Origin: Hydrangea macrophylla
Lineage: Eukaryota; Streptophyta; Magnoliopsida; Cornales; Hydrangeaceae
Length of the DNA stretch: 64,000 nt
Assembly (NCBI GenBank): GCA_033977485.1
Contig: CM066998.1
Coordinates: 55,208,274-55,272,273 of the forward strand
Direction: 5' to 3'
Positions within the stretch are counted from its first letter, which is position 1. Each line of letters opens with the position of its first letter. Shown piece after piece: positions 43,527-54,561 of the stretch. The notes beneath the pieces were generated by a model. It was not told where the DNA came from, ran no database searches, and saw only the letters and a list, made by a program, of their open reading frames with translations. The translations under genes were made by a program, and so were the position numbers.

Positions 43527-43970
43527 CAAACTTCCCACAAGAACTGGCAAACATTTGATAACTTTGCCAAACAAGATACATGACTGCCCTTAAAGCTACA
43601 CTTATATCTAGAGACCTCTATAAACGCATTCAATGCAAATGACCTAATAATACCAGTGGAGGCACCAATTTGTGGTTGATAGTCCCGGATTGGTCTAGAT
43701 AATGCACCTAACTTCTTCTTCTTCTATTCTTTTTGTGTGTGTGTGTGTGTGTAACGTAGTATATAGTCCTAATATATACGTCTAACTAGAAATATGTTCT
43801 TTTTTAAAAATGAATCTAGAAATTAGTCCTTGGCCTAATTTGAGGACTAAATTACCCTTATATCATTTTTATAGAACTATGTATATATATAGTAACTGAT
43901 TTATCATCATTTACTCCCCCATCTATACATGTACATATATATATAAATCCATTTACTCAAAAAACAAATG
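43527..43970. other. No gene; spacer with short GT run
   Basis: No coding or transposon signal is recognised. A (GT)n run lies at 43732-43752. Confidence 0.45.
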
Positions 43971-45146
43971 TGTTAGCCCCAAAGTGTTATTCCACTAAGT
44001 TGAATGGATAATTTTGATGATTAACAAACTACTTAGTTGCATTTTCTAATGATCTTAGGTTGATTAAGTTGCAGGAAATATATTGTACAACAATATATGT
44101 TCACATGATCGTAAATCTTCTCCATACATAGAGACATGGTGATTTGTGCTCAAAGTTTCAAGCCAAACGGAGCTTTACAAGTTGAAGAATCTTGTTTGGA
44201 TCATTTTCTAGGACTCTATGTAAGCAAATTATTTATGTGAACATCTTTCTTGAGGGCTCAATTTAATTCAAAAAGGTTATACATAGTTAAACCCAACTTA
44301 TCTTTGAAAATCTGCAAAGAGCAGTCGACTGTGCATTCGTTTTAGTCGACTGATCATCCAGTCGACTGGACAGTCGACCTGTGTACACAGAGATGCTATC
44401 TGTGTGCAATCCAGTCGACTGCCCTCCCGACGCAGTCGACTGAGCCTTGTGCTTTTCTAAATCCTTTTAAAAGACAGTCGACTACCCTGTGAATCCAGTC
44501 GACTGAATGACTGCGATAAACACAGTAACGGCTAGTTAACTGCATTTAATGAAGCCTTTAATTCTCCCAACTACTTCCAACAGTTGGAAATCCTAAGGAA
44601 GCTATAAATATAGATATTTGAACTTCATTTAACAACTTTTGATCAATCCAACTTTAATTAATCTTATCACATTTACTCTTTGAGCCCTAGTTTGGTGAGA
44701 TCATAAATTCTATTACTCTAGGCTTCATTTGTATATTTGAAGAGCAATTTATTGTGAAGCTCAATCTTGTATTCATCCACTCTATTGAGAGAGTCTTCAT
44801 CCTAGCATCAATCTTATTTATAAAGGAAGTGTGTATTAAGGGTTGGTGTAACCCTAGTTCAAGTGAAGAGGATTTTCTTCCTTGGAGAGATTGTAAGGGT
44901 TTAATCTTCACCCGAAGAAGATTGAGATAGTGAAATCCTCAAGAGGTGTTCTTGAGGGGTGGAAGTAGGGCGCGGCGTGCGGTTTCCCGAACCACCTAAA
45001 AATCGGTTTGCATTGTGTTTATTTTCTTTACCTTTCCTTTGCTTTTGTGAATTTTCTTATTGGGCATTTAATTTGAACATTTATTGTAATTATTTTTTAA
45101 AACCTTATTCACCCCCTCTAAGGTTTCCTTCTTTTTTGGGCCAACA
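43971..45146 (+). mobile_element. SIRE/Maximus-like copia solo LTR, 1.18 kb
   Basis: It starts TGTTAGCCCCAAAGTG and ends TTGGGCCAACA. The 3' part has features I recognise from SIRE-type LTRs: a GTAGGGCGCGGCGTGCGGTT-like block, CGAACCACCTAAAAATCGG and TTCACCCCCTCTAAGG. The flanks AAATG (43966-43970) and AAATC (45147-45151) match at 4 of 5. No primer site or purine tract adjoins, so it is a solo LTR. A cluster of AGTCGAC palindromes lies at 44322-44502. The open frames in it are not genes. Confidence 0.8.
44322..44502. repeat. Cluster of eight AGTCGAC palindromes
   Basis: CAGTCGACTG or close variants occur eight times in about 180 bp of the SIRE-like LTR. They do not form a tandem array; the spacers differ in length and sequence. 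Confidence 0.9.
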
Positions 45147-45439
45147 AAATCTACAAGCTTTTCCCAAATTCAAACAAAAGTGAGAAGATTTCATATGCGA
45201 TCGTGGAGTGAGAGAGACGTTTGACAATCGAAGTTAACGATTCTCTATGCAAACTACGCAATTCATCACTGACGCAAGATGATTTACAAGTTTTTGGTTC
45301 AAATTTCTCATGGATTTTGCTAAAAAAAAAACTATTTTTTTTCCAATTCGACAAAAGTGTTTTTGACAACTTCAAATGTATTTTTGTACAAGCAGCGATT
45401 TTAGGATTTTTGGAGTAGATTTATCAACGAGACATAGAA

Positions 45440-46050
45440 GAAGGTTTACAAATCTGTAATTTGGTCAAATTCGCAGTGAGAAATTCTCTATATTTACTAA
45501 ACTTCTTTTGCATTCTCTATAAACACAACAATGGGTCCGAACACAGGGTGAGAATTTCTCACTTTAACTGCTTACCATAACTGACTTTCTCACTGACATA
45601 TTAAGTGAAAAATTTATCACTTAATAATGCAAAATTTCTCACTTTCAATTATGCACAAATTTCTCATATAATTTCACAAAACTTTCTCAAAAAGTGAGAA
45701 ATTTCTCATCAAATTCTCAACAATTCATCTTAATATATTTAATTCTAAAACTGTCGATGGCGTTGATACAACTAAGACAATGTATTGAATTCAATTTAAT
45801 TATAATAAATATATTAATATGTTGCTTTGATTAATATTGTACAACCTTTAAATGTCTTCTTCATATTACCAAAAACCAATGCTTTGCAACATAATACATT
45901 TTTTAACAGAAAAAGTGAGAAATCTCACTTATGCAAATAGGAAGAAGAACACAGCTTGTTTATGTTCAGAATAAATCCATTCAAGACAATTGTAAAACTA
46001 ATTTTAGGACTATTAATTCCCTTATCCATGATCTCCATGAAAAGTACTTA
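45440..46050. repeat. Palindrome-rich dispersed repeat, copy 1
   Basis: The segment contains many GAGAAATTTCTCAC-type palindromes, then TTCAGAATAAATCCATTCAA (45967-45986) and TCCATGATCTCCATGAAAA (46025-46043). The same order appears at 60200-60905, in the same orientation. No coding frame or LTR ends were found. Confidence 0.7.
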
Positions 46051-47330
46051 CCATAAAGGGATAGACTATGTGGACTGATAAGATGTACGTCCATGCAGAC
46101 TGATTGGAATGGTGTATGTATATAAGACAAGCATGCGGATGATAGCCCTAAGCTAAATGACAGACGTACTTTTAACATATAGCAGTTAAGCAAGTAAGGC
46201 CCTAGCTATATAGAGTGTGCTTACTTTTCTTTTCAGGATGATCACCATCATGGGGAGGGCGAGGAATTAGAATCTGTGAATTTTGTAAAACAGAGATTTC
46301 GAGGAAATCTGAGGTTTGGAAAAACTAGATTTCTTTGGGAAATTGGACAAACTTGGTCAGAAGTTCTAGTAGATTTTGGCAAATGTTTGAGGGAAACCAG
46401 ATTTCTTTGGCAAAAGGGATTTCTGGGAAATCTAGGTAAAATTGGCATAGTTTCTTGGGAGCAGAGATTTCTAGTAGAGTTTCTGGGAGATTTTGGCATG
46501 AGTTCGAGGGGATACATGAATTTTCTGGAATTTTGGGTGAAACAAGGATACCTGGGGAGTTCGAACAGGGTTTTTGGGAGAAGCAGAAATATCTGGGTGA
46601 TTCGAACAGAGTTTCTAGGAAAAATAAGTATATTGGAGTTTTTGTGAGAAACTGAGATTTCTGGGTAATCTGGGTAAATTAGACAGAGTTTTTGAGAGAA
46701 ATAGGGATATCCGGATGTGTTGGGCAGAGTTTCTGGTGATCATACTGTCTAGAAATTTTTCATACTCCTATGTCTTTGGACCAACAAACAAGGTTTGTGG
46801 TGTATATCTTTGTGAACACAGAGCATACATCCATATCATGGTGCCTAGGCAGGTCAACTCAATGTGATCACATGTGAGCGATTGCCTTGGGAATCATAAG
46901 AAAGAGGTTCGGTTCTATGCCACAAAAGTGTCTACACCGCGCAGGTAATCCCACCAGGGCATATAACAGTTATATCACATTGTTCTATCTGATAAAGATA
47001 AATCAACAATCCTATGAAAGGTTCTACAGGAATATATATGCAAAGGCTGGGTCTAGTCAAAAACGGCTTGTTGATGAGAGTTCCAATATACCGTCAGAGA
47101 GATAGTATGGAAGTTTTTAATCTTTTTTATATACCTTGGAAGGTATAGTATCAACGGTGACTTGTGCTTTGGCACAGCAAGACCTGAACAATGTTAGCGC
47201 CGCGTTTCAGATACAATCATAGGGGGAAATGCAGAAGTGCAATGCGGTGAACTAGACACAATACAAAAATGATTTTAAGGATGCTTCTTATGAGTTAAAC
47301 CTTTGTATTATTTTGTTTTGAAAATAAAAA
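46051..47330 (-). mobile_element. Leader of a Tat element, with minisatellite, no coding region
   Basis: This lies directly downstream (minus strand) of the Tat 5' LTR and its primer site. It holds a minisatellite (46270-46740) and otherwise non-coding sequence. No gag or pol was found before the unrelated repeat at 45440-46050, so the element is truncated. The left limit is a guess. Confidence 0.45.
46270..46740 (+). repeat. Diverged minisatellite, about 60-bp units
   Basis: Motifs AGATTTCT, GGGAAATCT, ACAGAGTTTCT and GGGAGAAAC recur about seven times at 55-70 bp spacing. The repeat keeps one frame open across 46276-46647 by chance of unit length, and the product resembles no known protein. 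Confidence 0.75.
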
Positions 47331-47349
47331 TCCCCAGCAGAGTCACCAA
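47331..47349 (-). promoter_or_regulatory. Primer-binding site of the minus-strand Tat element
   Basis: The minus strand reads TTGGTGACTCTGCTGGGGA, two bases after the LTR end TGTCCACA. It is an 18-19 base tRNA complement; Ogre/Tat elements use a tRNA-Arg site of this kind from memory. It shows that 47352 onward is a 5' LTR. Confidence 0.8.
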
Positions 47350-48531
47350 ATTGTGGACACGCGGCCTCTGGGGTCCACCCCCCTTCTGGGATTTAGGAAT
47401 TGATTTTCCTTTGAAATATTTGAAAAAAAGAAAGAAGACAGTGAAAACAGATGCATAGTCACCACTTGGTCTTTAGAGAACCAAGAAACCCAATTTTGAC
47501 TCACCTAAATAGACAAAGGGCACCGGCCCTTCATAACCAAAGAACTTGGCTTGAGGTTTTGGTACGAGAGAGGAAGGAGCCGTTGTCACGACTAAAACAC
47601 CCTTAACTCGCCCCGTCTCTCGACGAGCCTCAATTAGCATCCAAATAATCATCTTATACTATGTTTGGTTCGACAATTAATATTAAGATAAGTATATTAC
47701 ATTGCACAAGAATCTTGAAATGGAAGATCAAAAGATAAGATATCATTCGTAAGATCTAAGCCAAGTATCACACAATGCAAAAGTGAAAGATCACACAAAC
47801 AAACTTAGGAAAATTTGTCTAATCACATAGTAAGTAATCAAGTTTTCACAATCTAAAGGGGACATGAATTGTTCTTGAAACAAATAATTCAAAGAAAACA
47901 AAGGTGCTTAGCAAACTAGTATGTATGCATATTAAATCTTGAGAAAAGAAATCCCTCAATCCCCGGGATGGATAAGAAAGGAAGATTCGATCGATGGGAA
48001 GCATGAACGTGTGATCGATTTCATTCCTTATAATCTTATTAGATTGGGAGTTATAAAAAGTCCCAAATCTTGCATGGATGCAATGGATGAGCCTAGAATG
48101 TGCAAAGTTATAGTGTGCTTATGTTCATGGATTTATCTAGAGTGACTCAAGGGTCTTAAATATGCATGAATGGATAAAGAATGTTATTGTAGGATATGTA
48201 CATAAGTTGTATGAATAACCTCCTAAGGTATGAGCTAATTTAGAATGCATATGAACATTCAATCAAAGAATTAAAGTTAAAACATGCTTGCTGTGAATAA
48301 TAGACAGAACGGTGAACTGATTTTGTAAACGTGGAAAAGTGAGGTTAGGAATGTTTTTAATTCATGAAAGTTTATAGGGATCATCCTTACTGTGTCTAGA
48401 ATACATATCAAAAGCCAAATCAAGATTGAAGTTATTTGAGAGAAATCATATAAACAAGAGACGTTGCTCATAAACAGAATCCGTATTGTCCACTGAAATG
48501 TAGAATCTTTGAAAATGAAAACAATATATTT

Positions 48532-48985
48532 TGATACGCCCAAAATTATGGGCAGTTTCCTACTCAAGCTAGAAGACTAATGGAAAGTGCATCTATTTCC
48601 TAATACAATTAGGAAACCTACTTGATTGGTGTCAATCACACCCCAATAGGATTATATTTCCTAATCCATGTATGAGTAGGTCTCTTACATCTATAAAAGA
48701 GACCTCTCACCCCCCATTGAGGGGGCGGCCAACTCTTTAGTCTACACAGCACCTCTACAAAATTCACCATTATATGCATACACCCGGCCGGTATTACTGG
48801 TAGTGCCGCCCCTCTTTGTTGGCTCACCAGGCCCGCCGGTGATCTGCTAGTGAACGTGCTCAGACACACCCGTGGACGTAGGTACCTTCATTAACAGGGC
48901 CGAACCACATACAAAAAATAGTCTCTCACTCTCTCTCTCTCCTTAAATTGCTCTACTTTACTCTTACCAATTTTTGGCATCATCA
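48532..48985 (+). mobile_element. 5' LTR of the gag-only element
   Basis: It runs from TGATACGCCC to GGCATCATCA. A TATA box CTATAAAAGA lies at 48691-48700, with transcription expected about 30 bp downstream, near 48725. The minus-strand open frame in it is a chance reading and is repeated in the other LTR. Confidence 0.95.
48691..48700 (+). promoter_or_regulatory. TATA box of the gag-only element's LTR promoter
   Basis: CTATAAAAGA within the 5' LTR; the same box is at 51705-51714 in the 3' LTR. It is intact in both copies, consistent with a recently active promoter. Confidence 0.75.
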
Positions 48986-48986
48986 G

Positions 48987-49004
48987 TTTGGCGCCGTCTG
49001 TGGG
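48987..49004 (+). promoter_or_regulatory. Primer-binding site of the gag-only element
   Basis: TTTGGCGCCGTCTGTGGG begins one base after the LTR. The TGGCGCCGT part pairs with the 3' end of plant tRNA-Asp (from memory); the rest diverges from that tRNA. The related element at 40674-42566 has nearly the same site. Confidence 0.75.
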
Positions 49005-49046
49005 AAACGACAATTCTTCTCATCAACAAATTCTTGACTGATCAAT

Positions 49047-50408
49047 ATGCCACCAAAGAAGGGTAAGAAGGCTGCGCAGCAATCCGACCGGGATGTTCCT
49101 TCGGCCCCGGCGTCGACTGCAGCAGTCTCGACATATGAGCAATTCACCGCAACCCTCACACAACTCTTGGAGGGCCAGCGTCAAATCCAGCAACAGATCG
49201 AAGCACTGCTAGCCCAGCAAAACAATCCTCTAGTGGCCGGGAAACGACCCGGGAACATTGTGTACGGTCGAGAACCGATCTTGACCAGACAACGGACCCG
49301 AGCCAACCCGTCCCATGTTGAGGATGCCAGAGACATCAACAGTGGGCGTGCTGCCCGAGAGGAAAGGCAGGAGCATATGGCCCGGGAATCAATCCAGGGT
49401 CACTCGATCAAGAGCCAAGTTGTCCCTAGGCGAACGGTTACCCGGAGTCATAGCCGAGCCCGATCCCAGAGGACAGCACCCTGCCATGAAGAAGCCTCTT
49501 CCACCAACCCGACCAGTTCCTCAGATACCGGTCGGGAAGGAGTGGAAGCCCGAATCAAGTACTTACAGAAGAAGATCGACGAAGTGGCCAAAAAGCTTGG
49601 TCAAAATCATGCTCAGAATCAAGCCAATACCGAGACAGAGTCACCGTTCTCCAGCCAGATCACGAGGTTCTCCATTCCGCGCAAATTCAAGCAGCCTCGC
49701 CTAGATCCCTATAACGGCTCGGGAAGCCCGGTCGACCACATCCGGACCTACAAGGTTCAGATGGCCCTAGCCACCAACTCCTATGAGCTACACTGCCTAG
49801 CCTTCCCCAGCACTTTGAAAGGCCCGGCCATGCAGTGGTTCTACTCCTTGGAGCCCCGATCGGTCTGCAGCTTCAAACAACTCAGCAAGCAGTTCATCAA
49901 CCAGTTCGCCGGTATGCATGAGCGGCCAAAGCCAGACATGCAGCTACTAACAGTCAGACAACGGAATAATGAGTCCCTCAAGGAGTTCACTGACCGGTTC
50001 AACCAACAGAAGCTCCAAATCCGCAATCTGGACGAGACAATCGCCATCATAGCCTTCTGTTTGGGAGTTCAACACACCAAGTGCGCCGCGTCGTTCCACA
50101 GAAACCGACCGGTAACCTTGGTCGAACTCACAGAGAGGGTTGGAAAATACATCGACACTGAGGAATTTCTAAAGATCAAAGACCCCGAGCAAGAAAGCAA
50201 CAAGTCTTCTAGAAGCAAGCGAAAGCGAGATCAGCCCGGGAGTTCTGACAGTTCCTCCAGCTCACAGCAGACAGAGTCCGGCAGCCCCGACCCGACCTCC
50301 AGTTCACAGTGGTCTGAGTCCGGCCGCCCTGACACAACCTCCAGTTCACATCGGTCAAGATCAAGCAGTTCTGACTTTGCCTCCAGCACAGAGAAATCTG
50401 GAGCTTGA
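49047..50408 (+). CDS. Gag polyprotein of the gag-only element, intact
   Basis: A 453-residue protein starting MPPKKGKKAAQQSDRDVP, 62 bases after the 5' LTR. A Gln-rich, probably helical stretch (about 32-62) is followed by a basic Arg-rich region (75-155) and the Ty3 retrotransposon gag domain (about 205-372), with FSIPRKFKQPRLDPYNGSG, LKGPAMQWFYSLEP and FKQLSKQFINQFAG. The tail (395-453) is Ser-rich, with three or four repeats of the SSSSQ.TESGSPDPT type. There is no CCHC zinc knuckle, protease or RT. Gag assembles the particle that packages element RNA. The lack of stops and the near-identical LTRs suggest recent selection or recent insertion. Confidence 0.92.
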   Translation: MPPKKGKKAAQQSDRDVPSAPASTAAVSTYEQFTATLTQLLEGQRQIQQQIEALLAQQNNPLVAGKRPGNIVYGREPILTRQRTRANPSHVEDARDINSGRAAREERQEHMARESIQGHSIKSQVVPRRTVTRSHSRARSQRTAPCHEEASSTNPTSSSDTGREGVEARIKYLQKKIDEVAKKLGQNHAQNQANTETESPFSSQITRFSIPRKFKQPRLDPYNGSGSPVDHIRTYKVQMALATNSYELHCLAFPSTLKGPAMQWFYSLEPRSVCSFKQLSKQFINQFAGMHERPKPDMQLLTVRQRNNESLKEFTDRFNQQKLQIRNLDETIAIIAFCLGVQHTKCAASFHRNRPVTLVELTERVGKYIDTEEFLKIKDPEQESNKSSRSKRKRDQPGSSDSSSSSQQTESGSPDPTSSSQWSESGRPDTTSSSHRSRSSSSDFASSTEKSGA

Positions 50409-50519
50409 CGATCCTAATCCGACCTCCTGTCTCCATCGGTCTAGATGAGCCCGACTACAGTGGTACTTGCCTGATCACCACATGAGGCTCCGCCGATTGT
50501 CAGAGAGCCTTTCCAAAGT

Positions 50520-50695
50520 CCTCGGGCCTAACCCCGAGGCACCCAAAGACCTCGGGCCTAACCCCGAGGCATCTAAAAAGACCTCGGGCCTAACCCCGAG
50601 GCACTAAAAAGACCTCGAGCTCCGAACTCAGGCACTAAAAGACCTCGGGCTCCGAACCCAGGCACCAAAGACCTCGGGGTCACGCCCGAGGCACC
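50520..50695 (+). repeat. Array of six short hairpin repeats
   Basis: Six units of about 27-32 bp, each a near-palindrome of the form CCTCGGG-CCTAA-CCCCGAGG, separated by A-rich GCAC(C)AAAGA spacers. The last three units vary in the loop (CTCCGAA, GTCACGC). The array is just after the gag stop and would fold into consecutive RNA stem-loops in the transcript. Confidence 0.92.
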
Positions 50696-51029
50696 GGCTT
50701 CGACTAGGTCCAACCGACGATGGAGGCAAACCTCCTAGGTGGCTGATGATGGCAAGCTTCAAAAGACCCTGCAACCACCATGTTCCAGGTCGGTTACCTA
50801 CAGATCATAGCCTCTGTAAGACCCTCGTCTTAGCGAAAGCTTGGGGGGCAAGATGGCGCAGTGAACTAAACAGGTAATCACACCGGGTATTTACAGGCCT
50901 CGCGGATAACCAAGTCAAAATCTTGGACAACCCGAGCACCTACAGTACTCAGAGGCATTAACTCCACTTAAGTCCAGACCGACGATAGAGGTGACTAAAA
51001 TCTCTTAGGTTGGCCGACGATAGAGGAGC

Positions 51030-51262
51030 AAAAGGACCCTAAAGCAACGTGATTTAGGTCGGCTCCACCAACATGGTCAAGCTCTTCTCCCAACAGTCTT
51101 GACGAAGGCTAACTGGGCAGAAGACAACCATCCTGGGGAGCTAACATAAAAAGGACCCTAAAGCAATACGCTTTAGGTCGGCTTTTCCAACATGGTAAAC
51201 TCTTCTACCCACAACCTTGACGAAGGTTCACGGGCAGAAGATAACCATCCTGGAGGCTAACT
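51030..51262 (+). repeat. Tandem duplication, about 119-bp units
   Basis: Both copies start AAAAGGACCCTAAAGCAA, continue with TTTAGGTCGGCT, AACATGGT, and end near CAGAAGA(C/T)AACCATCCTG. The second starts at 51149. Confidence 0.9.
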
Positions 51263-51270
51263 CAAGCAAA

Positions 51271-51422
51271 AAGACTCCGAAGTAGGCCGAGTCTCAACTC
51301 TCGGTCACTTCCCGAGCATTCAAAGACTCCGAATTAGGCCGGGTCTCAACTCCCGGTCAGTTCCCGAGCACCTAAAGGTCCCGAGCTAGGCAGGGTCTCA
51401 ACTCTCAGCCAGTTCCCGAGGA
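51271..51422 (+). repeat. Three tandem units of about 50 bp
   Basis: Units contain GACTCCGA, TAGGCCG, GGTCTCAACTC and GTTCCCGAG. The third has diverged. Confidence 0.88.
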
Positions 51423-51529
51423 CTCACCAGGCTCAGAAGCTCCGAGGCAGCTTCCTCAAGCACTCAGACAGTGACAAGTGGCATCAACTAATTTCCAAAC
51501 TTGCCCCGATATAGCATCCGGCCAATCTT

Positions 51530-51545
51530 GGAAATGGGGGGCAGC
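51530..51545 (+). other. Polypurine tract of the gag-only element
   Basis: GGAAATGGGGGGCAGC lies immediately before the 3' LTR. It is the primer for plus-strand DNA synthesis in LTR elements. Confidence 0.85.
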
Positions 51546-51999
51546 TGATACGCCCAAAATTATGGGCAGTTTCCTACTCAAGCTAGAAGACTAATGGAAA
51601 GTGCATCTATTTCCTAATACAATTAGGAAACCTACTTGATTGGTGTCAATCACACCCCAATAGGATTATATTTCCTAATCCATGTATGAGTAGGTCTCTT
51701 ACATCTATAAAAGAGACCTCTCACCCCCCATTGAGGGGGCGGCCAACTCTTTAGTCTACACAGCACCTCTACAAAATTCATCATTATATGCATACACCCG
51801 GCCGGTATTACTGGTAGTGCCGCCCCTCTTTGTTGGCTCACCAGGCCCGCCGGTGATCTGCTAGTGAACGTGCTCAGACACACCCGTGGACGTAGGTACC
51901 TTCATTAACAGGGCCGAACCACATACAAAAAATAGTCTCTCACTCTCTCTCTCTCCTTAAATTGCTCTACTTTACTCTTACCAATTTTTGGCATCATCA
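51546..51999 (+). mobile_element. 3' LTR of the gag-only element
   Basis: 454 bp, identical to the 5' LTR except for one base (T at 51781). It is followed by the TSD TATTT. Confidence 0.95.
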
Positions 52000-52554
52000 T
52001 ATTTTATGGCTCATAATACACATAAGGTTCCCTAAGACATTGAAGTTAAATGGAAAAATGAGTTGGGACCACTCCTATTGGAAACTTTTTCTGGAGAACA
52101 AGTTGAAATCAACCAAAGATGCTGTGATAGAAAAATAGAATGTTTTAGAATAATGTTTGGGTCAAAATGGAACCCTTCCAAGTGTTTTAAAATTCAACCA
52201 AAAATGGACAGTTCCTAGTGATTTAGGAAGACTTTCCAAGTGGTATCAAGATCACCCATTGAGTATTGAACTCAAAATAGCATTTTCAAGTTGAATAACT
52301 CACTGTTTTGGAGGTTTTGGGAAAACAAGCTTTTCAATCTTTACAAACTACGGTTTAGAGTTCAAGAAGGGTTTTGAAAGGGGTGTTTTGAGAGTATATT
52401 TTCAGCACTCAAATGGAGATTATAACCACTTAGAATGTCATCTTCCAACTTATTTCAAGAACTCCTCAAAGTATTCATAAAATCAAGGTTTTTATTTAGA
52501 AATCAAACTCAAGAATCCATGAGAATATGATACATGAGATGATGGATGATGCAC

Positions 52555-53250
52555 TGTTGGAAACTATGTATATGAAACAAAAGAAAATAGTAACATGATC
52601 AAGCACGCAAAGTGTTGTCCAAAAAATGAATTTATGTCCCACACTTAGTTGTTTGTGGACTAAGACGTATCGTTCTTGAGGATACTATGATCTAGTATAA
52701 TAGAGACAACAAGCTCTATTATACTCTGCAGAATCTATGTATATAAATTGCTCTCAAAGACTCTAGAATAGATGAAGAAGAGAAGAGAGAAAATCTTAAA
52801 ATCAAGTATATGAAACTAACTATCTATATTGTATATATAGGGTTTCTGTTGGGTAAGAGACATCTCTCTACTCAAATGATTGTGTCCCAACACCTATATC
52901 CTAAGTATATAACAGTATATGTACGTTTATCAGCCATTAGAAGAGATAAAGTTCAACCAAATTCAAAATTTCTACATGAAAAGTTATGACTCTTCACAAA
53001 CAGGTTCGACAGGTCGAATAGGGTTGGTTGACCGGTCGAATTCCCCTCTGCCTGAACTTGGTTAAATCTTTATATAGCCGTTGACCCGGTCTATCGGTCG
53101 AAGGGACCTGGTCGACCGGTCAAAAATCCCTCTGCTAGAATCTTGAAACTTAAGGTTCCAAGCCTTTCCCTGAGCACTGAACCGGTCCATAGTGATCCTT
53201 ATTATCCCCTTGAGCTTACATAAGATCCCATTCATACCTCGAATCTAACA
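52555..53250 (-). mobile_element. 3' LTR of the copia element
   Basis: Its minus strand runs from TGTTAGATTCGAGG to TACATAGTTTCCAACA. Short palindromic GGTCGACCGGTCA-type motifs lie at 53005-53120. Confidence 0.92.
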
Positions 53251-53769
53251 ATCCCTCACATGTGAATAATTGTGGCTAACTAAACAAACACGAAATACAA
53301 TAAAACTACGAGAGCTATTCACGGACTTGCGACGCATTAGGAGAGTGTCTTTTGGACTTGAACTTTCCCTTAGTGAATATCTACTGGATTTACTTGGTGA
53401 TGCAGTGTACATTAGGTATTACTATTCAACCTTTTAGTGTAAACCAATTCTAGATAACACACACCACATATCCTTATACATATTAATTCATTCGGTTGTG
53501 TTCATTTTGGTCCTGAACATGATCCATTTTCATGAGAACTCTTAGAGAACCAAGCCTTCGAAGTTCTCATAGAAGCGACCCCACTTCCATTCTCTTATAA
53601 GTGATACCAAATAAGAGTACTAACATTACTCATCAATATCATTAAATATAAACATAACCTCAACAAATTTTATTACACACTTGAACAATATACATGAATG
53701 ATGCCACAATGAATGTGTGTTTACAACATGAACTTTCCCAACTAGTTTTTCTATTGAACCTAGATCTTG

Positions 53770-54561
53770 GGATCTCTAGTCAACTAGGTTAGGTTTTTGC
53801 CAGGTTGTCCAAATTATTGGCTTTAGGTCCATTCCTTTCGTCGTATATTGAACTTGATCTCTAGGCAATCCTTTCGTAAGAGGATCCTCAATGTTTTCCT
53901 TTGACTTGACATAGTCAATCGTGATTACACCACTAGAGAGCAACTGCTTGATCGTATTGTGTTTTCATCTTATATGCCTTGACTTGCCATTATACATGAC
54001 ATTCTTAGCTACGGAAGATGCTGCATTGCAGTCACAATGCACAACTATGGCCGTTACTGGCATTGGCCATAACGGAATATCTTCTAGGAAGTTTTGAAGC
54101 CATTCGGCTTCCTCACTAGCCTTCTCTAAGGCTATGAACTCAGACTCCATCGTCGAACGTGCTATGCACATTTGCTTAGTTGATTTCCAAGAAATCGCAG
54201 CTCCACCTAAAGTGAATATATATTCACTTGTGGACTTAGCTTCTTGACTATCTGAAATCCAATTTGCATCGGAATATCCTTCTACCTCGGGTGGGTATCG
54301 TGTATAGTGCAATCCATAGCTCATGGTATGCTTTAGATACCTTAACACTCTCACAAGAGCATCATGATGATCTCTACCCGGATTGCTAGTGTATCTAGCA
54401 AGCCTTCCCATCGAGTATGCAATATCCGGACATGTACAATTCATGATATACATCAAACTCCCGATTACTTGCGAATATTCAAGTTGAGATATGCTTTCAC
54501 CCATATTCTTCCTCAACTTACAATTGGCATCAAACGGTGTTACAACCAATTTGCTATCCAA
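53770..54561 (-). pseudogene. Copia RNase H and end of RT
   Basis: Frame 54561-53965 has [60 protein letters not shown] (RNase H), [20 protein letters not shown] and [17 protein letters not shown] stop at about 53963 is followed in frame by LLSSGVITIDYVKSKENIED and PLTKGLP (about 53945-53870), the normal copia pol end. The catalytic DxN of RNase H is represented by YSDAN. Confidence 0.9.

Larger units (their letters stand above)
48532..51999 (+). mobile_element. Gag-only LTR element (TR-GAG type), complete, very young
   Basis: It has 454-bp LTRs at both ends, a primer-binding site, one intact gag, a 1.1-kb repeat-rich 3' region and a purine tract, with no pol. The TSD TATTT (48527-48531 and 52000-52004) is perfect. 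The LTRs differ at one base (C at 48767, T at 51781). This structure matches the TR-GAG class: non-autonomous elements keeping only gag. It is clearly GC-richer than its surroundings. It must borrow protease, RT and integrase from a related Ty3 element, which was not seen in this window. Confidence 0.93.

Noticed and set aside
46276..46647. 123-codon open frame
   Set aside because: It is produced by the minisatellite unit length; composition is repetitive and no family is recognised.
48636..48869. 77-codon minus-strand open frame, repeated at 51650-51883
   Set aside because: It is a chance frame in the two LTRs of the gag-only element, on the strand opposite to gag.
50520..50695. Possible CRISPR array (regular palindromic repeats)
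   Set aside because: Spacers are only a few A-rich bases and not unique, the locus is inside a plant LTR element, and there are no cas genes. It is an ordinary tandem hairpin array.
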